From Marinospirillum celere (lineage in GTDB: Bacteria; Pseudomonadota; Gammaproteobacteria; Pseudomonadales; Halomonadaceae), in contig NZ_FOLH01000007.1 in assembly GCF_900112235.1 (NCBI RefSeq), forward strand, positions 45,504-109,503: a DNA stretch of 64,000 nt. Reading direction: 5' to 3'. The notes under the pieces are model-generated. The model searched no databases. It had not been told where the DNA came from and saw only the letters and a list, made by a program, of their open reading frames with translations. Below, piece by piece: positions 36,259-44,345 of this stretch; position 1 is the first letter of the stretch, and each line of letters opens with the position of its first letter. The translations under genes and the position numbers were made by a program.

Positions 36259-36293
36259 TAACGCTTTACGTTATTGTTGCGTGGCGTTATTAT
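36259..36293 (+). promoter_or_regulatory. Promoter and inverted repeat upstream of higBA pair 2
   Basis: TAACGC (36259-36264) and GCGTTA (36284-36289) are inverted arms with an inner ACG/CGT pair, a likely HigA operator. Overlapping them are -35 TTTACG (36265-36270) and -10 TATTAT (36288-36293) with a 17-bp spacer. Initiation 7 nt downstream would fall on the ATG at 36300, implying a leaderless higB message. Inference from pattern only. Confidence 0.35.
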
Positions 36294-36299
36294 TAATCC

Positions 36300-36578
36300 A
36301 TGATCATATCATTCAAGTGTAAGGATACAGAGAAGCTTGCAGGCGGGCGTCGCGTCAGACGTTTTGTCAATTTTGAGCGCGTTGCCTTGAGGAAAATTCG
36401 CCAACTCCAGGCTGCAAATCAGCTTGATGATCTTCAAGTGCCGCCCGGCAATATGTTGGAGCCGTTGCATGGTGACCGCCAAGGTCAGCACAGCATTCGA
36501 ATCAACAAGCAATTCCGGGTTTGCTTCCGCTGGACCAAGGCCGGTGCGGAAGACGTCGAAATTGTCGATTACCATTAG
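36300..36578 (+). CDS. higB: HigB-type toxin, pair 2
   Basis: 92 aa, same family as the first toxin but clearly divergent in sequence: opens MIISFKCKDTEKLAGGRRVR, with LEPLHGDRQGQHSIRIN, FRVCFRWTKAG and the end EIVDYH. A second, independent toxin in the next cassette. There is no ribosome site before its ATG. Full-length. Confidence 0.85.
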   Translation: MIISFKCKDTEKLAGGRRVRRFVNFERVALRKIRQLQAANQLDDLQVPPGNMLEPLHGDRQGQHSIRINKQFRVCFRWTKAGAEDVEIVDYH

Positions 36579-36588
36579 GAGGCAACTC

Positions 36589-36903
36589 ATGCGCAACATT
36601 GATCCCGTAACGCCAGGCGAGCTGCTCAAAGAAGAGTTTCTAGAGCCGATGGGCATTTCTCAATATCGTCTCGCTAAAGAAATTGGTGTGCCAGCCCAGA
36701 GAATAGGCCAGATTATTGCCGGAAAACGTGCGGTTACGGCAGACACCGACCTGCGACTTTGCCGCTTCTTTGGTTTGTCCAATGGGTATTGGTTGCGTGC
36801 TCAGGCCGCCTTTGACATTGAAATTACGGAAGATGTCCTTGAAGATCAGTTGAAGAATATTCGTCCTTGGAGTGTTGTTTCAGAAATCGGGCACAGAGCA
36901 TAA
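36589..36903 (+). CDS. higA: HigA-type antitoxin, pair 2
   Basis: 104 aa, XRE HTH near residues 20-75 (VTPGELLKEEFLEPMGISQY, then GVPAQRIGQIIAGKRAVTAD). FFGLSNGYWLRAQAAFDIE is the family tail. ATG 36589 has a strong AGGAGG 6 nt upstream, unlike its toxin, which should keep antitoxin in excess. Ends in TAA at 36901, which forms part of the next attC box. Confidence 0.87.
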   Translation: MRNIDPVTPGELLKEEFLEPMGISQYRLAKEIGVPAQRIGQIIAGKRAVTADTDLRLCRFFGLSNGYWLRAQAAFDIEITEDVLEDQLKNIRPWSVVSEIGHRA

Positions 36904-36975
36904 CCAACGGCTGCACAGCGACTGGCCTTCCGCCGCTTCGCGGCTCCAAACCGACGCGTGAGCTGGCAGTTTAAA
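36898..36975. other. attC site after higBA pair 2
   Basis: R''-type box GCATAAC (36898-36904) spans the higA stop codon and is the exact complement of the GTTATGC core at 36223. The left arm GCTGCACAGCG pairs with the complement of the right arm, GCTCACGCG, leaving two extrahelical bases, the hallmark of attC. A small central hairpin GCCGC-TTC-GCGGC marks the apex. The right AAC/GTT partner is GTTTAAA, off the GTTRRRY consensus by one base. About 78 bp. Best preserved of the uninterrupted sites. Confidence 0.65.
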
Positions 36976-37004
36976 TTACCGCATCAGTTACTTGCATACT
37001 ATAT

Positions 37005-37037
37005 TGTACATGCTGTGCTTGTCCTATATCTTGTACA
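37005..37037 (+). promoter_or_regulatory. YefM operator: two TGTACA boxes
   Basis: TGTACA occurs at 37005-37010 and 37032-37037, each inside a short palindrome (the second is CTTGTACAAAAG), 27 bp apart and ending 19 bp before the yefM ATG. YefM-YoeB of E. coli is known to bind palindromes with a TGTACA core in its own promoter, so the autoregulatory region is intact. A -10-like CTATAT lies between the boxes. Confidence 0.7.
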
Positions 37038-37055
37038 AAAGAGGCGGTAAGAACC

Positions 37056-37289
37056 ATGAGAGTCATAAGTTTCTCTGACGCTAGAAACAAGCTGAAAAGT
37101 GTTTTGGATCAGGTTGTTGGCGATGCTGACTACACCATTATTACCCGCAGAGACTCAGAAGATGTGGTGGTGATGTCCTTGGATCAGTTTAATGCTCTTA
37201 TGGAAACTGTCCATCTGCTCAAAAGCCCAGCTAATGCTGCTCATCTGTCAAAATCCATTAAGCAGTACCGAGCAGCACGGTCTAACTGA
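37056..37289 (+). CDS. yefM: YefM/Phd family antitoxin
   Basis: 77 aa: MRVISFSDARNKLKSVLDQV, then VVVMSLDQFNALMETVHLL and a flexible C-terminal tail, matching YefM closely. It normally binds and blocks the YoeB mRNA interferase encoded just downstream. Here only a fragment of yoeB follows, so this is an orphan antitoxin. AGAGGCGG lies upstream of the ATG. The gene and operator appear intact, so it may still repress itself or counter other YoeB-like toxins. Confidence 0.88.
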   Translation: MRVISFSDARNKLKSVLDQVVGDADYTIITRRDSEDVVVMSLDQFNALMETVHLLKSPANAAHLSKSIKQYRAARSN

Positions 37290-37292
37290 TCG

Positions 37293-37376
37293 TTGAAATT
37301 CTTTCATGGACTAGAGAAGCTGGGCACAAATTATCTGTGCTGGCAAACACAAGCTAAGAAAACGCTTAAGCGTAAT
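37293..37376 (+). pseudogene. yoeB: yoeB toxin remnant, 5' end only
   Basis: Just after the yefM stop and in the same frame, the sequence codes for residues LKFFHGLEKLGTNYL followed by CWQTQAKKTLKRN. This matches the N-terminus of YoeB (consensus with WEDYLYWQKTDKKTLKRI). No family similarity continues past about 37376, and the CaiB-type gene ends at 37386. The catalytic residues (Glu, Arg, His in the missing C-terminal half) are gone. The break marks the right boundary of the island. The reading is by eye from one translated frame. Confidence 0.7.
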
Positions 37377-37385
37377 CCCTGGATA

Positions 37386-38558
37386 TCACTCACGGTTCAG
37401 TAACTCTTTTAAAACTTCCTCAGTATGCTCGCCGAGTAGAGGTGGCGCTGAACTGGAATTCAATGCTTGACCATCAAAACGAATCGGGTTGCTGACTAGA
37501 CGTACTTCACCTGCCTCGGGGTGGGGTAGTTTCAACTCCATGCCTCGGTGCTGAACTTGAGGGTCGGCAAAAACCTGTTCCAGGTTGTTGATGGGCCCGC
37601 AGGGAACGCCGATTGCTTCCAGGGCTTGCAACCAGTCATCGGTTGTACGTTTTTTGACCAGAGGTTCCAGCAGGGGTAGCAGCTGCTCCCGGTTGGCAAC
37701 CCGCTCTTGATTGCTGACAAAACGCTCATCTTGGGCCAGCTCTGGACAGCCTGCTTCCTGGCAGAAGCGTTGAAACTGGGCATCATTACCCACCGCCAAA
37801 ATCATATACCCATCCGCTGTGGCAAAAGCCTGGTAGGGTACGATATTGGGGTGAGCATTTCCCAGCCGCCCAGGTACTTGACCCGAAGTCAGGTAGTTCA
37901 GAGCCTGGTTTGCCAAGACGCCAACCTGGACATCCAGTAAAGATAAATCAATATGGGTGCCCAGGCCGCTTTGCTGGCGCTGAAAAAGAGCGGCCAGGAT
38001 GGCATTGCTGGCATAGAGTCCGGTAAAAACATCAGCAAAAGCCACGCCGACTTTAACCGGGCCGCCACCCGGCTCATCATCAGGCAGCCCGGTCAGGCTC
38101 ATTAGACCGCCCATGCCCTGAATCATAAAGTCATAGCCTGCCCGTTGAGCGTAGGGCCCATCTTGACCAAAGCCTGTGATCGAGCAGTAGATGAGGTCCG
38201 GTTTCTTTTCCTTCAGGCTGGCATAGTCCAGGCCATATTTTTTCAGGCCGCCAACTTTGAAGTTTTCCACCAGGACATCACAATGATCGACCAGAGCCAG
38301 CAGGGTTTGCTGGCCGGCTTCCGTGGCAATGTCCACCGCAACCGATTTCTTGCCGCGATTGCAGGACAGATAGTAGGCCGCTTCTTGACTGTTTTTCAGC
38401 CAGGGTGGCCCCCAGCGCCGGGTGTCATCACCCTGGCCGGGGCGCTCTATCTTAATGACTTCAGCGCCCAGGTCGGCCAGTTGTTGGGTACACCAGGGGC
38501 CAGCGAGTATTCTCGATAAATCCAGGACACGTATGCCTTGCAGCGGCTTGGGCAACAT
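37386..38558 (-). CDS. CaiB/BaiF family CoA-transferase, probably for glutarate
   Basis: 390-aa class III CoA-transferase: LDLSRILAGPWCTQ, ADLGAEVIKIERPGQGDDTR near 30-50, NRGKKSVAVD and catalytic Asp in AGYDFMIQ near 170. Family members swap CoA between acids. It is followed in the same direction by nothing, but lies 11 bp downstream of gcdH, the arrangement known for succinyl-CoA:glutarate CoA-transferase in Pseudomonas. So glutarate activation is the likely role, inferred from position. It ends at the scar of the toxin-antitoxin island. Confidence 0.85.
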   Translation of the reverse strand: MLPKPLQGIRVLDLSRILAGPWCTQQLADLGAEVIKIERPGQGDDTRRWGPPWLKNSQEAAYYLSCNRGKKSVAVDIATEAGQQTLLALVDHCDVLVENFKVGGLKKYGLDYASLKEKKPDLIYCSITGFGQDGPYAQRAGYDFMIQGMGGLMSLTGLPDDEPGGGPVKVGVAFADVFTGLYASNAILAALFQRQQSGLGTHIDLSLLDVQVGVLANQALNYLTSGQVPGRLGNAHPNIVPYQAFATADGYMILAVGNDAQFQRFCQEAGCPELAQDERFVSNQERVANREQLLPLLEPLVKKRTTDDWLQALEAIGVPCGPINNLEQVFADPQVQHRGMELKLPHPEAGEVRLVSNPIRFDGQALNSSSAPPLLGEHTEEVLKELLNRE

Positions 38559-38569
38559 GGTGTGGCTCC

Positions 38570-39748
38570 TTAGAAAAAGGCCTGCAAATCAGTTTGGGCA
38601 CGACCCAAAATCAAGGCATGAACATCGTGAGTACCTTCGTAGGTATTCACTGTTTCTAGGTTGACCATATGGCGGATCACACCATATTCATCGGAGATAC
38701 CGTTACCGCCGTGCATGTCGCGCGCTAAACGGGCGATATCCAAAGACTTGCCACAGTTGTTGCGTTTGATCAGCGAGACCATTTCCGGTGCCCAGTTACC
38801 CGCATCCATCAGGCGACCGACCTGAAGAGCCGCTTGTAGACCCAGAGCAATCTCGGTTTGCATATTGGCCAGCTTCAACTGAACCAACTGGGTTTGTGCC
38901 AGAGGGCGACCAAACTGTTTGCGATCCAGGGTGTATTGACGGGCTGCATGCCAGCAGAATTCAGCGGCACCTAACGAACCCCAGGCAATCCCATAACGGG
39001 CTTTGTTCAGACAACCAAAGGGGCCTTTTAGACCGCTGACATTGGGCAGCAGGTTTTCTTCAGGCACAAAAGCCTTGTCGAGTACAATTTCACCGGTGAT
39101 GGAAGCTCGCAGGGATACCTTGCCTTCAATCTTGGGGGTGTTGAAACCTTCTGTTCCCCTGTCGACGATAAAGCCCATGATTTTACCGTCGTGGGCTTGA
39201 GATTTGGCCCAGACAATCGCCAGATCAGCGATGGGGCTGTTGGTGATCCACATTTTCTGCCCAGTCAGCAGATAACCACCTTCGGTTTTTTCGGCACGGG
39301 TGCCCATACCGGCTGGGTCAGAACCGGCATTGGGTTCAGTTAAGCCAAAGCAGCCAATCCATTCACCACTGGCCAGCTTGGGGAGGTATTTTTTCTTTTG
39401 TTCTTCGGTGCCGTAAGCTTCAATGGGGTACATCACTAGGGAAGATTGCACACTCATCGCAGAACGGTAGCCGGAATCCACTCTTTCCACTTCACGGGCA
39501 ATCAGGCCATAGGCGACCGAACCCATGCCGGCACCGCCATACTCTTCGGCAACGGTACAGCCGAGCAGGCCCATTTCGCCCATTTCATTCATGATTTCGC
39601 GGTCAAAACGTTCCTCGCGAAAAGCACTGAGTACTCGTGGCTGTAACTGTTCCTGGCAATAAGAATGAGCGGCATCACGAACTTGACGCTCTTCGTCTGT
39701 GAGTTGCTGTTCCAATAAAAAAGGGTCTTGCCACTGAAAAGAAGTCAT
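38570..39748 (-). CDS. gcdH: Glutaryl-CoA dehydrogenase
   Basis: 392-aa FAD acyl-CoA dehydrogenase that oxidises and decarboxylates glutaryl-CoA to crotonyl-CoA, passing electrons to ETF. Seen: [17 protein letters not shown] near 140, [34 protein letters not shown] and the C-terminal [18 protein letters not shown] carrying the catalytic Glu. ATG 39748 gives the usual start [16 protein letters not shown] with GAGG upstream; a longer in-frame start at 39823 is not supported. Forms an operon with the CoA-transferase (11-bp gap). Confidence 0.93.
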   Translation of the reverse strand: MTSFQWQDPFLLEQQLTDEERQVRDAAHSYCQEQLQPRVLSAFREERFDREIMNEMGEMGLLGCTVAEEYGGAGMGSVAYGLIAREVERVDSGYRSAMSVQSSLVMYPIEAYGTEEQKKKYLPKLASGEWIGCFGLTEPNAGSDPAGMGTRAEKTEGGYLLTGQKMWITNSPIADLAIVWAKSQAHDGKIMGFIVDRGTEGFNTPKIEGKVSLRASITGEIVLDKAFVPEENLLPNVSGLKGPFGCLNKARYGIAWGSLGAAEFCWHAARQYTLDRKQFGRPLAQTQLVQLKLANMQTEIALGLQAALQVGRLMDAGNWAPEMVSLIKRNNCGKSLDIARLARDMHGGNGISDEYGVIRHMVNLETVNTYEGTHDVHALILGRAQTDLQAFF

Positions 39749-39794
39749 CGTTAGGTTACCTCGATAGAGTGAGTGGACAGAGCAGGTATCAATA

Positions 39795-39812
39795 TATTTA
39801 TTATAATAAATA
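39795..39812. promoter_or_regulatory. Perfect 18-bp AT palindrome upstream of gcdH
   Basis: TATTTATTATAATAAATA is a perfect palindrome in the 232-bp region between divergent gcdH and dctB, 47 bp upstream of the gcdH ATG. It contains -10-like hexamers on both strands (TATAAT-type core TTATAA). It may be an operator for a glutarate regulator or simply a promoter core. No regulator gene lies beside it. Confidence 0.4.
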
Positions 39813-39980
39813 GCGGAAATCAAGCGAAACTGCTTAAATTCCTGGCAGCTGAGCCTGAATCACTAGCTGTAAGCCAGTAATCACGCTCTGTGGGTGCCAA
39901 TTGATGCCTGTGATAAGATTTACTTATTTTTGCGTTCCTTGCCTGGGGTGTCCCAGGCTGTCCATTGCTTAGGGTCAGCT

Positions 39981-41753
39981 ATGCATAAGTCAGACAGATC
40001 CCTTTGGGAAATGCGCCGTATTTGGCTGGTCGGCTTCCTGCTGTTGCCATTTCTATTGGCTTTTGCGGCCTGGATCGGCTTTCAGCACGCTAAAGAGCAA
40101 GCCCTGCAACAAGCGGGTGAGCGCCTTAACCTCTACGCTAGCAGCTTTGAAGGGGCCATCAACAAGTATGACTATCTGCCCTGGATGATTGCCCAAACAC
40201 CGGATGTCAGGCGTCTTTTGGATCACCCCGACTCGTCTTTGACTGATGATATCAATAGCTTCTTAGCCGACACGCGCAACACCTCACTGGCCGATGAGGT
40301 CTACCTAATGGATGAGCAGGGGCTAACCCTGGCATCTAGTAACTTTCAACATCCGGATAGTTTTGTCGGCAATAACTACCGCTTTCGTCCCTACTTTACA
40401 GAAGCCATTCGCTCGGGGCGGGGCAGCTTTTTTGCGATAGGAACTACGACCGGCTTACCGGGTTATTTTCTGTCTGAACGGGTGACCAGTGAAAGTGGCG
40501 AGCAAGCTGGAGTGGCCGTGGTAAAAGTGGATCTGGAACCGCTACAGGCCGATTGGCAGTTGGCTGCTGAAAAAGTTTTTGTTTCTGACAACAACAGTAT
40601 CATCGTATTGTCGAGCCATCCGCAGTGGAAATATCGCTATATTGATGTTCTTTCTGAGGAACAGCTGGACGCTATCCGCCGCAACCGCCAGTTCGACACT
40701 GTTGAACTAAAACCTCTGGGTGTGCAACACAATAATCACTTTAAAGTTATGCCGGAAACCGATGGTGAAACCGCGGGTTATTTGAACCAGACCCTAGATC
40801 TGTCGCCATCAGGTTGGTCCATTCATTACTTAGTCCCGGTGCTACCTCTATACCAGTTTGCTTTGCTTGTTGCCGGGCTGGTACTGATTTTATATATCCT
40901 CTGCTTAACTGGTGTTTTGTGGATGCGTGAACGCAGTCGGCGAGCGCAGGCGGCTTTAAAAGCGGAGCAGCGTCTAAGGGCTTTGAACGACAGTCTGGAA
41001 GACCAGGTCAAGGAGCGTACTTCTGAATTGCAGCGTATCCAGCGTGAACTGGTGCAGTCAGAGAAACTGGCGGCCCTGGGAATTATGGCTGCCGGCTTGT
41101 CACATGAACTCAACCAGCCACTGACAGCGGTACGTACCTATGCAGCTTCTGGTCGCAAGCTGCTGACGCGGGCCCTGTATCAACAGGTGGATACCGCCTT
41201 GGACAAAATCATGACTCTGACCAGTCGTATGAGTGACATCACCTCACAGCTGAAGGTTTTTGTGCGTCAGGCACCTGCCTTATCCCAGCCGGTTGATTGG
41301 TCTGCACGGATCGATTTTGTGTTGGAAATGCTGGAACACCGTATACAGCAGCAACAGGTTAGCTTGCATGCCGACTACCCGCCTCAAGCGCTGGTTCGCG
41401 CCGATGATGCACGTATCGAACAGATATTGGTGAATCTGCTCAGTAATGCGCTGGATGCTGTCTCCTCTACACCTGATCCACAAGTCAAAATAAGTCTGCA
41501 AGAAAATAATCAGGGGTGGCTGTTGCAAGTGGAAGACAATGGCCCAGGATTTGCTTCTGAGCAGATCAAGCACCTCTTTGAGCCCTTCTACTCGACCAAG
41601 AATGTCGGTCAGGGTATGGGCCTGGGACTCTTTATTTGTTACGGGCTGGTGCAGGATCTTGACGGTCATATTCGGGCTGAATCGCCACCGGAAGGTGGCG
41701 CGCGCTTTGAAGTTTGGCTCCCATTTAGTGAACAGAAGGCAAGGGCAGCATGA
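39981..41753 (+). CDS. dctB: C4-dicarboxylate-type sensor kinase
   Basis: 590-aa inner-membrane histidine kinase. Two membrane segments (about 12-32 and 285-310) flank a periplasmic dCache-like sensor. HisKA box LGIMAAGLSHELNQPL with phospho-His near 374, N box ILVNLLSNALDA, G boxes DNGPGF and GQGMGLGLFI. ATG 39981 has AGGG upstream; an earlier in-frame start adds 29 residues. The stop overlaps dctD by 4 bp (ATGA). Classic DctB architecture; the real ligand is probably set by the downstream transporter. Confidence 0.9.
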   Translation: MHKSDRSLWEMRRIWLVGFLLLPFLLAFAAWIGFQHAKEQALQQAGERLNLYASSFEGAINKYDYLPWMIAQTPDVRRLLDHPDSSLTDDINSFLADTRNTSLADEVYLMDEQGLTLASSNFQHPDSFVGNNYRFRPYFTEAIRSGRGSFFAIGTTTGLPGYFLSERVTSESGEQAGVAVVKVDLEPLQADWQLAAEKVFVSDNNSIIVLSSHPQWKYRYIDVLSEEQLDAIRRNRQFDTVELKPLGVQHNNHFKVMPETDGETAGYLNQTLDLSPSGWSIHYLVPVLPLYQFALLVAGLVLILYILCLTGVLWMRERSRRAQAALKAEQRLRALNDSLEDQVKERTSELQRIQRELVQSEKLAALGIMAAGLSHELNQPLTAVRTYAASGRKLLTRALYQQVDTALDKIMTLTSRMSDITSQLKVFVRQAPALSQPVDWSARIDFVLEMLEHRIQQQQVSLHADYPPQALVRADDARIEQILVNLLSNALDAVSSTPDPQVKISLQENNQGWLLQVEDNGPGFASEQIKHLFEPFYSTKNVGQGMGLGLFICYGLVQDLDGHIRAESPPEGGARFEVWLPFSEQKARAA

Positions 41754-43105
41754 CACAGCTAGAGTGCAATCAGGTTTTGTTGGTGGATGATGACCCTGCG
41801 GTTCTTGAAGCCACACGACAATGGCTGGAGCTGTCCGATATTCAGGTGTTGACCTTCGATGATCCCCTGATAGCTGAAGAACACCTGGATGCAGATTTCC
41901 CTGGCATTCTGGTGTCCGACATTCGAATGCCGGGTATTAGTGGTATTCAGCTTATGGCTCAGGTTCAGGAAAAAGTGCCAGGCCTGCCGATCATCCTGAT
42001 CACCGGTCATGGTGATATCCCCATGGCTGTGGAAGCTATACGTAATGGCGCTTGGGATTTTCTGGAAAAACCCTTTGATCCAGAACGTCTTGAAGAAATT
42101 ATCCGCAAAGCCCTGATCACCCGTTCCCTGCAGTTGGAAAACAATCGTCTGCGTGCGGCCATGCATGACCCGGTCAAGAAGCGCTTGCTGGGTAAGAGTC
42201 AGGCCATGGTGACCCTGCGTCAACAGGTTCAACGCTTGGCCAAAGTGCAGGCGAACATTCTGATTCACGGCGAAACAGGCGCGGGTAAAGAAGCGGTGGC
42301 GCGCTCTCTGCATGAATGCAGCCCCAGAGCAAACAAACCTTTTGTGGCGATCAACTGCGGTGCGCTGACTCATGAGCTGGTTGAGTCAGAACTATTTGGG
42401 CATCGTAAAGGTGCTTTTACCGGTGCTGTGGAATCACGCCAAGGCAAGCTGGAGCTGGCTAGTGGCGGTACTCTCTTCCTGGATGAAATTGAATCCATGC
42501 CCTTGCCGGTGCAGATTAAATTGTTGCGTGCCCTTCAGGAGCAGCAGATAGAACGCATCGGCAGTAATCAATTGATTGACCTGGATTTAATTATTATTTC
42601 TGCAACCAAAATCGATCTGCTGGAATTGGCTGAACAAGGCCAGTTTCGAGAAGATCTCTACTATCGTCTGGCTGTTGCTGAACTGAGTATCCCGCCTCTG
42701 CGTGAGCGCCAGGAGGATATCCTGATGTTATTTGAGCATTTTGTTCAACAGGCAACTGAGGTGCACGACCTGACCAGTAATCAGCCTGATGCTGACTACT
42801 GCCGGGCGCTACTGCAGAACCCCTGGCGGGGCAATGTTCGGGAGCTGCGCAACAAGGCGACCCGCTTTGCTTTGGGTCTTGAATCCCCGAATCAGGATAG
42901 CCACTCCTCGGAAAGCAACTCTAGTCTGGCTACACAATTAGAAGCCTATGAGCGCTTATTAATCAGCCAGGCTTTGATCCGCCATCAAGGCAATATTCAG
43001 CAGGTGCTGGAAGAGCTGCAACTTCCCAGGCGAACACTCAATCAGAAGATGCTGCGCTTGGGCTTGCAGCGTGATCAATTGCTTAGCGAAAAGGAAACGC
43101 CCTAG
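41750..43105 (+). CDS. dctD: Sigma-54 response regulator, DctD type
   Basis: 451 aa. Receiver domain with DDD at 13-15 and phospho-Asp57 in SDIRMPG; AAA+ domain with Walker A GETGAGKE near 175 and the sigma-54 loop GAFTGA at about 222-227; C-terminal Fis-type HTH (NIQQVLEELQLPRRTLNQKM). Activates RpoN promoters after phosphorylation by DctB. A -24/-12 element sits 122 bp beyond its stop, so the TAXI transporter operon is the likely target. Confidence 0.92.
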   Translation: MTQLECNQVLLVDDDPAVLEATRQWLELSDIQVLTFDDPLIAEEHLDADFPGILVSDIRMPGISGIQLMAQVQEKVPGLPIILITGHGDIPMAVEAIRNGAWDFLEKPFDPERLEEIIRKALITRSLQLENNRLRAAMHDPVKKRLLGKSQAMVTLRQQVQRLAKVQANILIHGETGAGKEAVARSLHECSPRANKPFVAINCGALTHELVESELFGHRKGAFTGAVESRQGKLELASGGTLFLDEIESMPLPVQIKLLRALQEQQIERIGSNQLIDLDLIIISATKIDLLELAEQGQFREDLYYRLAVAELSIPPLRERQEDILMLFEHFVQQATEVHDLTSNQPDADYCRALLQNPWRGNVRELRNKATRFALGLESPNQDSHSSESNSSLATQLEAYERLLISQALIRHQGNIQQVLEELQLPRRTLNQKMLRLGLQRDQLLSEKETP

Positions 43106-43149
43106 GCAAGATTTGGCTTAAAGGAACTTGTCTATCGGCCAAATCTTGC
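43106..43149. promoter_or_regulatory. 12-bp perfect inverted repeat downstream of dctD
   Basis: GCAAGATTTGGC (43106-43117) and GCCAAATCTTGC (43138-43149) are perfect inverted arms with a 20-nt spacer, beginning at the first base after the dctD stop codon. No T-run follows, so it is not a standard terminator. It lies 78-121 bp before the -24 element, the right distance for a DctD-type enhancer site. A second hairpin, CTCACC/GGTGAG, is at 43198-43216. Confidence 0.45.
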
Positions 43150-43226
43150 TCAAAGAAGGCGCATTGACTGGCTGCTTGTCTTAATTCTTTGAGTGAACTC
43201 ACCAGTTTCAGGTGAGGTGGGCTTGC

Positions 43227-43241
43227 TGGCATGCTTTCTGC
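43227..43241 (+). promoter_or_regulatory. Sigma-54 promoter of the TAXI TRAP operon
   Basis: TGGCATGCTTTCTGC has GG and GC separated by exactly 10 bases and matches the RpoN consensus TGGCACG-N4-TTGC at most positions. It sits 145 bp upstream of the solute-binding protein ATG and just downstream of dctD. Confidence 0.55.
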
Positions 43242-43385
43242 TTGTCTCTTTCACTGCAATCTCAGCAAACACAATAAGACTAGGCAATTTCCAGAAACGA
43301 CCCTACACTCAAAACGACCAGTGAATCCAAAAAACCACTGGGATGACGTGGGTTAGTTTTATAAAAATAACTAAGGAGACAAATA

Positions 43386-44342
43386 ATGCGTCAATTCATT
43401 GCAGCCCTTGGGTTGGGGCTCTTGGTCGCCATTCCTGCGGCCCAAGCTCAAACGACTCTATCTATTGCTACCGGTGGTACGGGCGGTGTTTACTACCCGA
43501 TTGGCGGCGGTCTCGGTGAAATGATCGGTCGTCATATTGATGGCTATACCGGCGTTGCTGAAGTAACAGGTGCATCCGTAGAAAACATGGGTTTGATCCA
43601 TCGTGAAGATTCAGACCTGGCTTTAGCTTTGGCTGACACTGTCTATCAAGCCTATCATGGTGAAGGTCGCTTTGAAGGACGCGCCTTAACCGATATTAGA
43701 GCTCTCGGTTCGGTTTACCCTAATGCCATTCAGCTGGTTACTTTAAAAAATTCTGGTATTACATCTTTGAGTGACCTGCAGGGTAAACGAGTTTCAATTG
43801 GGGCACCTGGCAGTGGTACAGAAGTGAGTGCCAACACCCTCTTGCAAGCCAATGGAATCACTCTGCGCAATACTCAACGCTTGAACTTTAATGAAACAGC
43901 TGATGCCTTGCGCGATGGTGATATTGATGCAGGCTTCTGGAGTGTCGGCCCACCTACCAGCTCAATTATGAGCCTGGCAACAGCAAGAGACATCCATATT
44001 CTTAGCTTTACGGAAACTGAAATTGCTAAGGCTATAGAAGCTCAGCCTGTTTTCGCTCCTTTCACCCTAGCTGCAGGAACCTATGAAGGTGTCGATGAGG
44101 ATGTGCGCACTATAGGTACGCCCAATGTTTTGGCCGTCAATGCTCGCATGTCAGAAGACCTTGCTTACCAAATTACTCGCATTCTGTTTGAACAGGTTGA
44201 TGAGTTAAGGGCCATTCATTCGGCAGCCAATAGCACGACGGTTGACTTTAGTCTGGAAGCAACGCCTATCCCTTTGCATCCAGGAGCATTACGCTACTAC
44301 CGGGAAACAGGTAAAAGCATTCCTTCACGTTTAGTTCGCTGA
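43386..44342 (+). CDS. TAXI-family TRAP solute-binding protein
   Basis: 318 aa with a signal peptide ending AAQAQ (about 1-21). The mature N-terminus TLSIATGGTGGVYYPIGGGL is the TAXI signature, followed by GSVYPNAIQLVT and GKRVSIGAPGSGTEVSA. Binds a substrate in the periplasm and hands it to the fused permease two genes on. TAXI substrates are poorly known (glutamate and some dicarboxylates reported). AAGGAG lies 8 nt before the ATG. First gene of a three-gene operon. Confidence 0.92.
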   Translation: MRQFIAALGLGLLVAIPAAQAQTTLSIATGGTGGVYYPIGGGLGEMIGRHIDGYTGVAEVTGASVENMGLIHREDSDLALALADTVYQAYHGEGRFEGRALTDIRALGSVYPNAIQLVTLKNSGITSLSDLQGKRVSIGAPGSGTEVSANTLLQANGITLRNTQRLNFNETADALRDGDIDAGFWSVGPPTSSIMSLATARDIHILSFTETEIAKAIEAQPVFAPFTLAAGTYEGVDEDVRTIGTPNVLAVNARMSEDLAYQITRILFEQVDELRAIHSAANSTTVDFSLEATPIPLHPGALRYYRETGKSIPSRLVR

Positions 44343-44345
44343 TTT

